From positions 744,001-808,000 of the forward strand of contig NZ_PYSY02000001.1 of the NCBI RefSeq assembly GCF_003049685.1: a stretch of DNA of 64,000 bases, given 5' to 3'. Below, one piece after another: positions 36,082 through 44,164 of this stretch. Position numbers and translations under genes: made by a program. Under the pieces are notes generated by a model. It did no database searches. It saw only the letters and a program-made list of their open reading frames with translations, and had not been told where the DNA came from. The stretch's first letter is position 1. Every line of letters starts with the position of its first letter. This stretch comes from Brucella pituitosa (GTDB lineage Bacteria; Pseudomonadota; Alphaproteobacteria; Rhizobiales; Rhizobiaceae).

Positions 36082-36624
36082 TTAACTCGCTTCATACGGC
36101 AGACAGTTGGCTTGGGTGAGGAAGTTTTTCACCTGCTGCTGCCAGCTTGCGTCTGGAACGAAACTTCTCAGGACAACTGCGGCCTCGCTGATGTCCTGCT
36201 CGATGATGATGGAGCGACCGTCGTTTTGCATGCCCTCGGCGCGAAGAGCCGCAATGCCGATCGGATCAGCGATAATCAGATCGAGCTCTCGATCGTTCGA
36301 TACATTGTCGTTGAGACTATAAAGATTATCGCCATTGGGTGCATAAACAGACAGCGACCAGAAAGGCAGATTGCCTTTCGCAGTGATATGTACGGGCCCA
36401 TCCGTGAGATCAAAGCGGCATGCTGCCTGTTCCATCAGCGGATCCTGATCGCTTACAAGTCCCGATTTCTCGGAAAGATAATGAAAGCGATAGCCATCAC
36501 CCAAGGCTTCCAGATGCGACCAGGCATTTTTGCTTGAATAAAACGGGACGAGCAGCAGAACGGCGATATGCACGATTGCGGCACCAACCAGACCAAGAAG
36601 CAACAGGCGGACGATTTTAGCCAC
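36082..36624 (-). CDS. DUF1254-like membrane-anchored protein
   Basis: A 180-residue protein with one N-terminal membrane segment (IVRLLLLGLVGAAIVHIAVLLLVPF) and a periplasmic domain (VHITAKGNLPFWSLSVYAPNGDNLYSLNDN). The GTG at 36624 is the start: GGAGGCG lies right upstream, and it overlaps the end of the DUF1214 gene by eight bases. In larger proteins DUF1254 and DUF1214 occur fused; here they are separate coupled genes. Family label is moderately sure, function unknown. Confidence 0.7.
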   Translation of the reverse strand: MAKIVRLLLLGLVGAAIVHIAVLLLVPFYSSKNAWSHLEALGDGYRFHYLSEKSGLVSDQDPLMEQAACRFDLTDGPVHITAKGNLPFWSLSVYAPNGDNLYSLNDNVSNDRELDLIIADPIGIAALRAEGMQNDGRSIIIEQDISEAAVVLRSFVPDASWQQQVKNFLTQANCLPYEAS

Positions 36625-37213
36625 GGCACGCCTCCACAGTTGTGACAGGCACAATACGCGGCATGACGAGATCAATCAGTCCGGAAGAGCTCGCAGCTGG
36701 TGTGTCGTAGAGGGTCATGACCAGCACAAAATTGCCGCTTCCTTCGACAGGAAGCCAGTTGTCAGGGCTGGCACTCGGTCCCACGGTGACTTGCACGCTG
36801 CCGTCGTTTTCATAAAGCACTTCACGTGAATGAAGTGCTGGCTGGAGGCCCATGCGCGGTGTAATCGGTTCCAGATTGGAATTGGCCGGATAAAGGGTCC
36901 AGAAACGCGCCGACGGTGTGAAACCGCTCAGACGGTAGCTGCATCCGCGTTTAAGTTCGCGTCCGTTGCTATCGCGGCGTGCGTAAAAGGGAAGCCCTTC
37001 TGCAGCCCCCAGCGCGAGATAGGCTTTGCGTGCAGCTCGCGCCTTGGAATAAGGGTCAGCGTCGATTGTGCCAGAGGCCGGATAGGCATTCCACGCTCCG
37101 AGCTGTAATTCGCCGAAGCCGTCAAAATGGTCGAGTGTGTAATCGGTTGCCCATATGCCGCCGCCAAGCGCAATAGCCAGTACCGCCACGACTGTGAGAA
37201 TTATTTTCAGCAT
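36617..37213 (-). CDS. DUF1214 domain protein, membrane-anchored
   Basis: The 198-residue protein has an N-terminal membrane anchor (IILTVVAVLAIALGGGIWA) and a DUF1214 domain: FTPSARFWTLYPAN..., SREVLYENDGSVQVTVGP, NWLPVEGSGNFVLVMTLYDTP. First gene of the DUF1214-DUF1254 pair. A MITE-like element ends only four bases upstream of its ATG, so no normal ribosome-binding site is present; expression may be lost or altered, or use the element's sequence. Confidence 0.8.
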   Translation of the reverse strand: MLKIILTVVAVLAIALGGGIWATDYTLDHFDGFGELQLGAWNAYPASGTIDADPYSKARAARKAYLALGAAEGLPFYARRDSNGRELKRGCSYRLSGFTPSARFWTLYPANSNLEPITPRMGLQPALHSREVLYENDGSVQVTVGPSASPDNWLPVEGSGNFVLVMTLYDTPAASSSGLIDLVMPRIVPVTTVEACRG

Positions 37214-37215
37214 TC

Positions 37216-37485
37216 TAGGGTCTGTGGAGAATTAGTTTTGAAGCGTGGTATGGATGAAAATAGCACAGGTTTAGGAGCAAAGCCGAAGGTGGAGTGGTTC
37301 TCCATCGAGGTTTTGCGACGCGAAGCTGGGCCATTTTCACCATATCCTTTCAGGACGTGGCGGATTTTGTTTCTGAATACGTCGAACAGCCCTTGTGGAG
37401 ATACACTCCACGGCGTCCTGTTCTCCTGTTCAGAAACAAAATCCGTCTCACGCCGCGCTCAAAACCTAATTCCCCACAGACCCTA
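37216..37485. mobile_element. MITE-like element, 266 bp, TA-flanked (IS630/mariner type)
   Basis: The left end GGGTCTGTGGAGAATTAG (37218 on) and the right end CTAATTCCCCACAGACCC (to 37483) are inverted copies that extend to about 25 bases with one mismatch and one indel. The dinucleotide TA flanks both ends, as after IS630/mariner insertion. Inside, a second inverted repeat has 16-base arms at 37362-37377 and 37429-37444 (GGATTTTGTTTCTGAA and complement), and within that GTGGAG/CTCCAC. There is no transposase frame, so movement would need an enzyme in trans. Confidence 0.7.
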
Positions 37486-37511
37486 AGCGTTTCTGGTTTA
37501 AATTTGGTCAT

Positions 37512-37588
37512 TAGAAATGCTCTATCTCTTTGTTTTTGCGCACAACTTGTTCCGAAAACCGGTGCCAACTTTTCGGGATGTGCTCTAT
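37512..37588. repeat. Dispersed intergenic repeat, copy 9
   Basis: AGAAATGCTCTATCTCTTTG, TTTTTGCGCACAAC, then CGAAAACCGG and CTTTTCGGGATGTGCTCTA: the inverse orientation of copy 2, ending at the PBP gene stop. Confidence 0.65.
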
Positions 37589-37590
37589 GC

Positions 37591-39750
37591 TCAAAGTACC
37601 GATACTTTGGTGCGTCCGGCAAGGGCCGGAACAGGCGGTGCGTTACGGAGTTTGTCGTTAAGCTCCTTGAGCGCTTTCGTGGCCACCGGTGAGAGAACTC
37701 GCGGTGGCGCTACCATCATTTCGTCGGGCTTGTCCTTGGACGCAATTTTAGGCTCTGTCGTTTTTGCAGGGGCCGGGAAGGCGGGCGTAATGCCCGGTAT
37801 CGGCTTCAGTTCAATATTCTGATGCGCATAGCTCATCATTCGTTGCCAGGCCATGGCAGGCAGGACACCGCCGGTCAGTTCTTTCATCGGGGTAAAATTG
37901 TCATTGCCAAACCAGACAGCAGCAGTGAAATTGCCTGTAAAACCGACAAACCATGCATCGCGGTAATTCTGCGTTGTACCGGTCTTGCCGCCCACGCGTG
38001 TCATTGGCAGCGCCGCACGGCGAGCAGTGCCGCGTTCAGGAACCTGCACCAGCATAGAGTTCATCTCGAAAGCAGCTTTTTCAGACAGAGCGCGATGAGG
38101 CTTGAGTGCGTCGCGCGTGAAATCCCACAGAACCTTACCCTCCGACGAAATGATTTGCGTGAATGCGTGGCGATTGCCAGCCATGCCGCCGTTCGGGAAC
38201 ACATTGAAGCCCGTTGCCTGATCCATCACGGTCATTTCCGATGTGCCAAGTACCATCGTTTTGTGCGACGAAATCGGCGATTCCACGCCCATGGCTTTGG
38301 TCAGTGCAACGATAGGGGCCGTGGTCAGATGATCGCGCGCAAGCCTGACAGGCACTGAATTCAGTGAACGCACCAGTGCGGTTGTCAAATCAACGCGACC
38401 GGCGAAACTGCGACCGTAGTTGCGGGGAGACCAATTGCCCCAACTGATAGGTGCGTCGGAAACAATTGTATTGGGCGTCAGGCCCTTTTCCATTGCTGCT
38501 GCATAAACATAGGGCTTGAAGGACGATCCCGCCTGACGCAGCGCCTTGGTCGCACGATTGAACTGGCTTTCGCCGTAGTCGCGTCCGCCGACAAGCGCGC
38601 GTACCGATCCGTCATTTGCGATCACAACCGTTGCAGCTTCGGACACGTTATATTCCTTGCCGTGCTGGCGGAGATGATACTCAAGCGATTCTTCTGCAGC
38701 CTTCTGAAGGTTGCGGTCGAGTGTCGTGCGCACGGTGAGTGTGTGTTGCGGCAGTTTTCCTGCAACCTTTTTCACTTCTTCAAAAGCCCAGTCGAGGAAG
38801 TAATCGGGACTTTCGTTCTTGGCGCGGTCGATCACACTTGCAGGATTGCGGCGCGCAACCGCGACCTGGCCATCACTCATGAAGCCACTCTCCACCATAT
38901 TGGAAAGCACAACATTTGCGCGGGCACGCGCGGCGGGGAGATTAACATGCGGTGCGAATTTGGCGGGCGCTTTGAACAGGCCTGCCAGCATTGCAGCTTC
39001 GGCAAGGTTCACATCTTTGATGTTCTTGCCGAAATAAAACTCGGATGCCGCCGCTATCCCAAAGGTGCCGCCACCCATATAGGCGCGGTCCAGATAAAGC
39101 TGGAGTATCTCTTTCTTGGTAAGATTGCTTTCAAGCCATAGAGCGAGAAACGCTTCCTTGATCTTCCGTTCGAGGGTTCGCTCGTTCGAAAGAAACAGGT
39201 TTTTGGCCAACTGTTGCGTGAGTGTCGAGCCGCCCTGAACCACACCATTGGCACGGAGGTTCTGGCTCAGTGCACGGCTTAGACCCCAGACGTCAATGCC
39301 GTAATGATCAAAGAAACGGCGGTCTTCTGTGCCAAGCACGGCCTTGATGACATGATCTGGAAGTTCATCAATAGGTACTGCCTGTCGGTGCAGAATACCA
39401 CGTTGGCCAAGTTCGTTGCCGTAGCGGTCGAGAAATGTAACCGCATAATCGTCCTGTGCGCGCCAATCTTTCTTGGTTTCCTCAAATGCGGGCATGGCAA
39501 GTGCCAGCATGATGACGGAACCTATGACGCCGAGCGTGAAGCCTTCATCCAGAACTTCTACGACGAGGCGCCTGAAGCCCCTTACACGAAAGCGGCGAGA
39601 GAAGATGGTGATATTCTCCCACCACTCCCCGGCATAAAAACGAAGATTATAGAGGCCGGAATCGATCCAGGCATCAAAGCCAATCAAACGCGAAACCCGG
39701 AATGGTTTGCGCTTTTGCTCTTCAGGATCTTTTTTCGCCGTTTTACGCAT
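37591..39750 (-). CDS. Penicillin-binding protein 1A family (bifunctional)
   Basis: The 719-residue protein has a cytosolic N-terminus, one membrane anchor (VIGSVIMLALAMPAF, about residues 75-90), a family 51 glycosyltransferase domain (TEDRRFFDHYGIDVWG with the catalytic Glu, then QGGSTLTQQLAKNLFLS) and a transpeptidase domain with GSSFKPYVYAAAMEKG (Ser-x-x-Lys), SLNS (S-x-N) and GGKTGTTQNYRDAWFVGFT (KTG). It polymerises and cross-links peptidoglycan. The C-terminal ~60 residues are a Pro/Lys-rich tail. Confidence 0.92.
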   Translation of the reverse strand: MRKTAKKDPEEQKRKPFRVSRLIGFDAWIDSGLYNLRFYAGEWWENITIFSRRFRVRGFRRLVVEVLDEGFTLGVIGSVIMLALAMPAFEETKKDWRAQDDYAVTFLDRYGNELGQRGILHRQAVPIDELPDHVIKAVLGTEDRRFFDHYGIDVWGLSRALSQNLRANGVVQGGSTLTQQLAKNLFLSNERTLERKIKEAFLALWLESNLTKKEILQLYLDRAYMGGGTFGIAAASEFYFGKNIKDVNLAEAAMLAGLFKAPAKFAPHVNLPAARARANVVLSNMVESGFMSDGQVAVARRNPASVIDRAKNESPDYFLDWAFEEVKKVAGKLPQHTLTVRTTLDRNLQKAAEESLEYHLRQHGKEYNVSEAATVVIANDGSVRALVGGRDYGESQFNRATKALRQAGSSFKPYVYAAAMEKGLTPNTIVSDAPISWGNWSPRNYGRSFAGRVDLTTALVRSLNSVPVRLARDHLTTAPIVALTKAMGVESPISSHKTMVLGTSEMTVMDQATGFNVFPNGGMAGNRHAFTQIISSEGKVLWDFTRDALKPHRALSEKAAFEMNSMLVQVPERGTARRAALPMTRVGGKTGTTQNYRDAWFVGFTGNFTAAVWFGNDNFTPMKELTGGVLPAMAWQRMMSYAHQNIELKPIPGITPAFPAPAKTTEPKIASKDKPDEMMVAPPRVLSPVATKALKELNDKLRNAPPVPALAGRTKVSVL

Positions 39751-39991
39751 AAACTCTACTTCGGCACCGTGAGAATTGGGAGACGAGCAAAACCTGCCCT
39801 TTAATCATAACAGATTAATAAGCGAGAACTCACGTTAATTAGTAAACGAAATTCATAAAACTTTTGGGAAAAAAATCAGAATTAGGAAAATAGTCCTTGA
39901 CGGTGTAACGGTGGTTTGCTATCAATTAGATACAGTCAAGAAAGTGTGGCTGATGCTGATAACAGCCTCGATACCCCCGGCTTTATCGGCA
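39751..39991. other. AT-rich promoter region between the PBP gene and the GTA cluster
   Basis: Divergent control region, with an AT-rich middle (39800-39890). No gene and no clear CtrA-type TTAA-N7-TTAA site seen. Confidence 0.45.
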
Positions 39992-40032
39992 ACGCAAAAC
40001 CCCGGAAGCAAATTGCTTTCGGGGTTTTGCGT
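39992..40032. promoter_or_regulatory. Near-perfect 41-bp palindrome upstream of the GTA cluster
   Basis: ACGCAAAACCCCGGAAGCAA pairs fully with the following TTGCTTTCGGGGTTTTGCGT (one G-T) around a single A. No T-run follows on either strand, so it is less like a simple terminator. It begins 45 bases before the first GTA gene. Confidence 0.6.
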
Positions 40033-40076
40033 AAAAGGGGTCCAAGTTTACTGCAAAGCATATTGGGCAAAGCTTT

Positions 40077-40580
40077 TTGAAAACGCGAAAAATTGACGAG
40101 CGTCGCGAGGCGCGGGTCAGGCTGGCTTTTCGCCTGCAAACAAAACACGATATAGCAAGCGCGGACGTCGCGCAGATGATGGGGCTCTCCGAGAAAACCT
40201 ATCGCATTCGTATCCGGCGTCTCGGTTTGGATGATCAAGATAACAACAAGCCCTCAAGTTCAGAAAGCGCTCTTCAGCGTTTGCAGTCGGAACTGAATAA
40301 GCTGATCGACGGTGATGAACTGCCGGACAAGAGCAAGGCTGAAGCGCTGATGGCGCTGGCCAAGGCTGTTAAGACTGTCGGCGAACTCGCTTCCGAAACA
40401 GCTCCATCCGAGCAATGTCGCGAAACTGGCGCGGTGGTGAGCCTGAGTGAAATTAGGCGGGCTTTAGCACGCATAGACAGGAGAATTGACGAACTTGCAC
40501 AAAGGCGCGCGCGGGAAATCTTGGGGCGCGGGCTTGACGCAACAACAGATAATGGCGGCGGAATGCGAGTGGCTGATTGA
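40077..40580 (+). CDS. Putative GTA small terminase-like protein
   Basis: A 167-residue protein with a helix-turn-helix unit near the N-terminus (DIASADVAQMMGLSEKTYRIRIRRLGL, residues about 24-50) and a helical C-terminus (SEIRRALARIDRRIDELAQRRAREIL). Its position directly before the large terminase, and the DNA-binding fold, suggest the small terminase (g1 place) of the cluster; similarity to a named family is not clear. The start is uncertain: TTG at 40077 is used, TTG at 40095 is possible. It overlaps the next gene by about 95 bases. Confidence 0.6.
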   Translation: MKTRKIDERREARVRLAFRLQTKHDIASADVAQMMGLSEKTYRIRIRRLGLDDQDNNKPSSSESALQRLQSELNKLIDGDELPDKSKAEALMALAKAVKTVGELASETAPSEQCRETGAVVSLSEIRRALARIDRRIDELAQRRAREILGRGLDATTDNGGGMRVAD

Positions 40581-41787
40581 GGCGCGTGACGCGCAATTGC
40601 CGCCATCGGGCGACTGGCGGGTCTGGTTAATTCTCGGCGGCCGCGGTTCTGGCAAGACAAGGGCAGGCGCTGAGTGGGTGTCTGGCATGGCGCTTGGACT
40701 TGCGCCTTTCGCGACGCGAGCGTGTGGACATATCGCACTTATCGGTGAGACCTTTGCCGATGCACGTGAGGTGATGGTGGACGGTCCATCGGGTATTCTG
40801 TCTGTCTCACGTGCCAATCGGCCACGCTATGAAACGACGCGGCGACGGCTCCTCTGGGATAATGGCGCTGTGGCGTCACTCTATTCCTCTGAAGACCCGG
40901 ATGGTTTGCGTGGTCCGCAATTTGATGCCGCATGGTGCGATGAACTGGCGAAATGGAAGAACCCGCAAGCCACATGGGACATGTTGCAGTTTGGCTTGCG
41001 ACTGGGCGATTTTCCTCGTCAGGTTGTGACGACGACGCCACGTGCGGTGCCGTTGCTGAAAACGCTGATGACTGACGATTCAGTTGCAATGACACATATG
41101 CGGACATCGGAAAATGCCAGCAATCTGGCCGATGGTTTCATGCAGGCCATCAATCAGCGTTATGCCGGCACGCGGCTTGGGCGACAAGAGCTCGATGGCG
41201 AGTTGATTGAAGAACGCGCCGGTGCTTTGTGGTCGAGGGAGCGGATCGAACAATGTTTCGAACCGGAGGCACCGCAGCTTGTGCGTATTCTGGTAGCCGT
41301 TGATCCGCCCGCTTCATCGGGCAAATCGTCGGATGCCTGTGGAATAGTGGTTGCCGGTATCGATGAAAATGGCATTGGCCATGTGCTTGCTGATGAAAGC
41401 ATGTCGATGGCCAAGCCGCATCAGTGGGCGCGCCGCGCGATTGCGCTCTATCACAGCTTTGAGGCTGATGCGATTTTGGCCGAAGTCAATCAGGGGGGCG
41501 AGATGGTTGCGGCTGTTCTTTCGGCAGAAGACGCCTCTGTGCCCGTCCTGATGCGGAGGGCATCGCGTGGCAAGTGGCTGCGTGCCGAGCCGGTCGCGGC
41601 GCTTTATGAGCAAGACCGCGTTTGGCATGCCGGACGATTTCCGGCGCTTGAAGATGAGATGTGTGATTTTGCGCCCGAAGGTCTATCGAGCGGGCGCTCG
41701 CCGGATCGTCTTGACGCGCTGGTCTGGGCTTTGGGCGAGTTGATGCTTGGTGCAGACCGAAAGCCGCGTATCCGCCGCTTTGGTTAG
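40486..41787 (+). CDS. GTA large terminase subunit
   Basis: The 433-residue protein is a packaging ATPase/nuclease: Walker A GGRGSGKT at 51-58, Walker B in FDAAWCDELAKW near 145, and the RNase H-like nuclease with VAVDPPAS and DRLDALVWALGELML near the end. It corresponds to g2 of the Rhodobacter GTA, which packages random host DNA headfuls. The TTG at 40486 is weak; an ATG at 40552 (MAAECEWL) is an alternative. Confidence 0.92.
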   Translation: MTNLHKGARGKSWGAGLTQQQIMAAECEWLIEARDAQLPPSGDWRVWLILGGRGSGKTRAGAEWVSGMALGLAPFATRACGHIALIGETFADAREVMVDGPSGILSVSRANRPRYETTRRRLLWDNGAVASLYSSEDPDGLRGPQFDAAWCDELAKWKNPQATWDMLQFGLRLGDFPRQVVTTTPRAVPLLKTLMTDDSVAMTHMRTSENASNLADGFMQAINQRYAGTRLGRQELDGELIEERAGALWSRERIEQCFEPEAPQLVRILVAVDPPASSGKSSDACGIVVAGIDENGIGHVLADESMSMAKPHQWARRAIALYHSFEADAILAEVNQGGEMVAAVLSAEDASVPVLMRRASRGKWLRAEPVAALYEQDRVWHAGRFPALEDEMCDFAPEGLSSGRSPDRLDALVWALGELMLGADRKPRIRRFG

Positions 41788-41888
41788 AGCATAATCCGAC
41801 CGGAGTGAAACGAGGATCAATAAGATTATGCTTAAAATAAAAGGGTTTAGAGCGCCGGTCTGATTTAATCAAATCGAAACGCGCTCTA
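41788..41888. repeat. Dispersed palindromic repeat, copy 10, inside the GTA cluster
   Basis: AGCATAATC pairs with GATTATGCT (41824-41832), and TAGAGCG (41848-41854) with CGCTCTA (41882-41888). It begins right after the terminase stop and fills the whole gap before the portal gene. Confidence 0.65.
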
Positions 41889-41917
41889 AACATTCAGATA
41901 AATTGGAGAGCCAATAT

Positions 41918-43111
41918 ATGGCGTGGAACTGGCCGTGGCGCAGAAGTGCCGCGAATGCACCGTCACATTCTTATGACGGGCGGCAGACCAAGATGGCGAA
42001 CGGCTTTGTGGCCTTGCATATGGAACGTGGGCCTTCGTGGATTGCGCGGGATTATACATCGCTCGCCCGCGAGGGGTTTATGCGCAATCCGGTGGCGCAC
42101 CGCTGTGTGCGACTGATCGCGGAAGCGGCGAGCAATGTGCCTTTGCTGCTTTATGAAGGAACCGCCGAACATGAGACACATCCGTTGCTGGATCTCATTG
42201 TGAGGCCGCAGGGCGGTCTGGATGGAAGCAGTTTCTTCGAGAGGCTTTACGGGCATCTGCTGATTTCCGGCAATGCCTATGTGGAGCGTGTTGATTTGCC
42301 GAGTGGTCGCATGGAGTTGCATCTTTTGCGGCCAGAACGGGTAACACTTGAAACATCGAGCGATGGCTGGCCGCAATCGCTGGTCTATCGTTCGGGCAAC
42401 GCAAGCAGAGCCGTATCGCTTTCTGGATCAGCCCCTTCCGGGCTGCACCTCAAATTGTTCCATCCGCTGGACGATCATTATGGATTTCCGCCGCTGGAAG
42501 CAGCTCTTATGGCGCTCGATATTCACAATGCGGCCGGCGCCTGGAACAAGGCATTGCTGGATAATTCCGCACGTCCTTCTGGTGCTCTTGTGTATGCGCC
42601 AAAAGACGGCGGCAATCTGACGGAAGAGCAGTTCGAGCGGCTGAAGGTGGAACTGGAGGAAGGTTATACGGGCGCATCAGGCGCGGGACGTCCGTTGCTT
42701 CTTGAAGGTGGGCTTGATTGGAAGGCCATGGGCTACAGTCCACAGGACATGGATTTCATAGAGGCGAAAAATGGAGCCGCACGTGACATCACACTGGCTT
42801 TTGGCGTGCCGCCGATGCTGCTCGGCATTCCGGGCGACAATACTTACGCCAATTATGCAGAAGCCAATCGTGCCTTCTATCGCCTGACCGTGTTGCCGCT
42901 GATCAACCGCACCGCCAAAGCGCTGGGCTGTTGGCTTGGGCCGCTGTTTGGTGATGACCTCAGACTTGAGCATGATTCAGACCGGATTGAGGGGCTGTCA
43001 CTTGAGCGCGAGTCCTTGTGGCGGCGTGTCTCGGAGGCTTCGTTCCTGAGTGACGATGAAAAACGCGATGCGGTTGGTTATCAGCCGCGTGCAGAAAGGA
43101 GAACGCCATGA
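41918..43111 (+). CDS. GTA portal protein
   Basis: The 397-residue protein is an HK97-type portal: NPVAHRCVRLIAEAASNVPLLLYEG at residues about 50-75, GNAYVERV, PLDDHYGFPPLEAALMALDIHNAAGAWNKALLDNSARPSGAL, and FGVPPMLLGIPGDNTYANYAEANRAFYRLTVLPLI. It forms the dodecameric ring through which DNA enters the head (g3). TTGGAG lies nine bases before the ATG at 41918. The next gene overlaps its stop by four bases. Confidence 0.94.
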   Translation: MAWNWPWRRSAANAPSHSYDGRQTKMANGFVALHMERGPSWIARDYTSLAREGFMRNPVAHRCVRLIAEAASNVPLLLYEGTAEHETHPLLDLIVRPQGGLDGSSFFERLYGHLLISGNAYVERVDLPSGRMELHLLRPERVTLETSSDGWPQSLVYRSGNASRAVSLSGSAPSGLHLKLFHPLDDHYGFPPLEAALMALDIHNAAGAWNKALLDNSARPSGALVYAPKDGGNLTEEQFERLKVELEEGYTGASGAGRPLLLEGGLDWKAMGYSPQDMDFIEAKNGAARDITLAFGVPPMLLGIPGDNTYANYAEANRAFYRLTVLPLINRTAKALGCWLGPLFGDDLRLEHDSDRIEGLSLERESLWRRVSEASFLSDDEKRDAVGYQPRAERRTP

Positions 43112-43485
43112 GCAATCTGAGCGAAACCGTTCTGACTTCCGATGCGACATTGGTGTGGTTCGCAAAAATTGCTGGAGCCGTGGCAGGTTCTGCGGTCTCG
43201 CTGGCCTATATGCTGCCAAACGGCAAGCGTGAGGCGGCAATCCGTTTCGCAGTCGGCATCATATGCGGGATGGTTTTTGGCGGCGCGGCAGGGGTGAAAA
43301 TCGCTGAAACACTGTCGTTACAGACTCTTCTTGGCCGCGCGGAACTGATGCTGATGGGATCGACTGCTGCAAGCCTTGCCGCTTGGTCCGCACTCGGCGT
43401 TCTCAAGCGCTTTGCTGAACGAGCCAAGCAGGCAACGCTTCCCGGAATTCCATTTTCTGAGAGGAGCAGGAATGGCAAACTCTGA
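43108..43485 (+). CDS. GTA small membrane protein (DUF6107-like, g3.5 position)
   Basis: A 125-residue protein with two or three hydrophobic segments (about 20-38, 45-70 and 80-98) and a basic tail. It lies between portal and prohead protease, the place of g3.5 in RcGTA. Its role is unknown. Coupled by ATGA to the portal gene. Confidence 0.7.
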   Translation: MSNLSETVLTSDATLVWFAKIAGAVAGSAVSLAYMLPNGKREAAIRFAVGIICGMVFGGAAGVKIAETLSLQTLLGRAELMLMGSTAASLAAWSALGVLKRFAERAKQATLPGIPFSERSRNGKL

Positions 43486-44143
43486 ATTCAGGCTTGAAAC
43501 CAAGCGCGCCCATCTTGCACTGGAAGAGGTTGAAATTGACGGCAGCTTCTCGGGTTATGCCAGTGTCTTTGGTTTGGCCGACCTGGGCAATGACGTTATC
43601 GAAAAGGGCGCTTTTGCGAAGTCGCTTTCATCCCGAAAGTCATCGGGTGTGCGTATGCTTTGGCAGCACGATGCTGCCGAACCGATAGGCGTATGGACGG
43701 ATATTCGTGAAGATGCACGTGGGCTGTATGTCGAGGGCAGGCTTGCTAAAGGCGTTGCGCGGGCACGCGAAGCTCTGGAGCTGATGCGCGCGGGCGGACT
43801 TGATGGGCTGTCCATTGGGTTCCGCACTGTCAAGGCACGCAAGGATGTGCATACCGGCTTACGCCACATTGTTGAAGCGGATCTCTGGGAAATCTCGGTG
43901 GTCACGTTTCCGATGCTGCCACAGGCGCGAATTAATAATCTGATGGCTGAATTGCCAACAGTCAGACAGTTTGAACGCTGGCTCACGCGGGATGCGGGGC
44001 TGAGCCGTTCCGCTGCACGTACGGTGATAGCAAAAGGCTATGCAGCACTTGCAGCTTTTCACGGCAGGGACGGGCGGGAAGCCATCCAGTCAGACAATGC
44101 AGGCCTCGCACGGCGTATGCGCGCCGCCTGCAAGATGATGTGA
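43472..44143 (+). CDS. GTA HK97-type prohead protease
   Basis: The 223-residue protein is a phage U35 prohead protease: GSFSGYASVFGLADLGNDVIEKGAFAKSL, VRMLWQHDAAEPIGVW with the catalytic His, and ARAREALELMRAGGLDGLSIGFR with the Ser. It cleaves the N-terminal delta domain of the capsid protein during maturation (g4). GAGAGGAG precedes the ATG at 43472. The C-terminal ~50 residues after FPMLPQARINNL are extra. Confidence 0.93.
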   Translation: MANSEFRLETKRAHLALEEVEIDGSFSGYASVFGLADLGNDVIEKGAFAKSLSSRKSSGVRMLWQHDAAEPIGVWTDIREDARGLYVEGRLAKGVARAREALELMRAGGLDGLSIGFRTVKARKDVHTGLRHIVEADLWEISVVTFPMLPQARINNLMAELPTVRQFERWLTRDAGLSRSAARTVIAKGYAALAAFHGRDGREAIQSDNAGLARRMRAACKMM

Positions 44144-44164
44144 TTTAACGAAAACAGGATCAAT

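Noticed and set aside
37294-37692. 132- and 90-residue frames over the MITE and repeat copy 9
   Set aside because: They lie in inverted-repeat DNA and run into the PBP gene in antisense; not coding.
39800-39890. CtrA-type site (TTAA-N7-TTAA) before the GTA cluster
   Set aside because: Only half-sites such as GTTAAT are present at wrong spacing.
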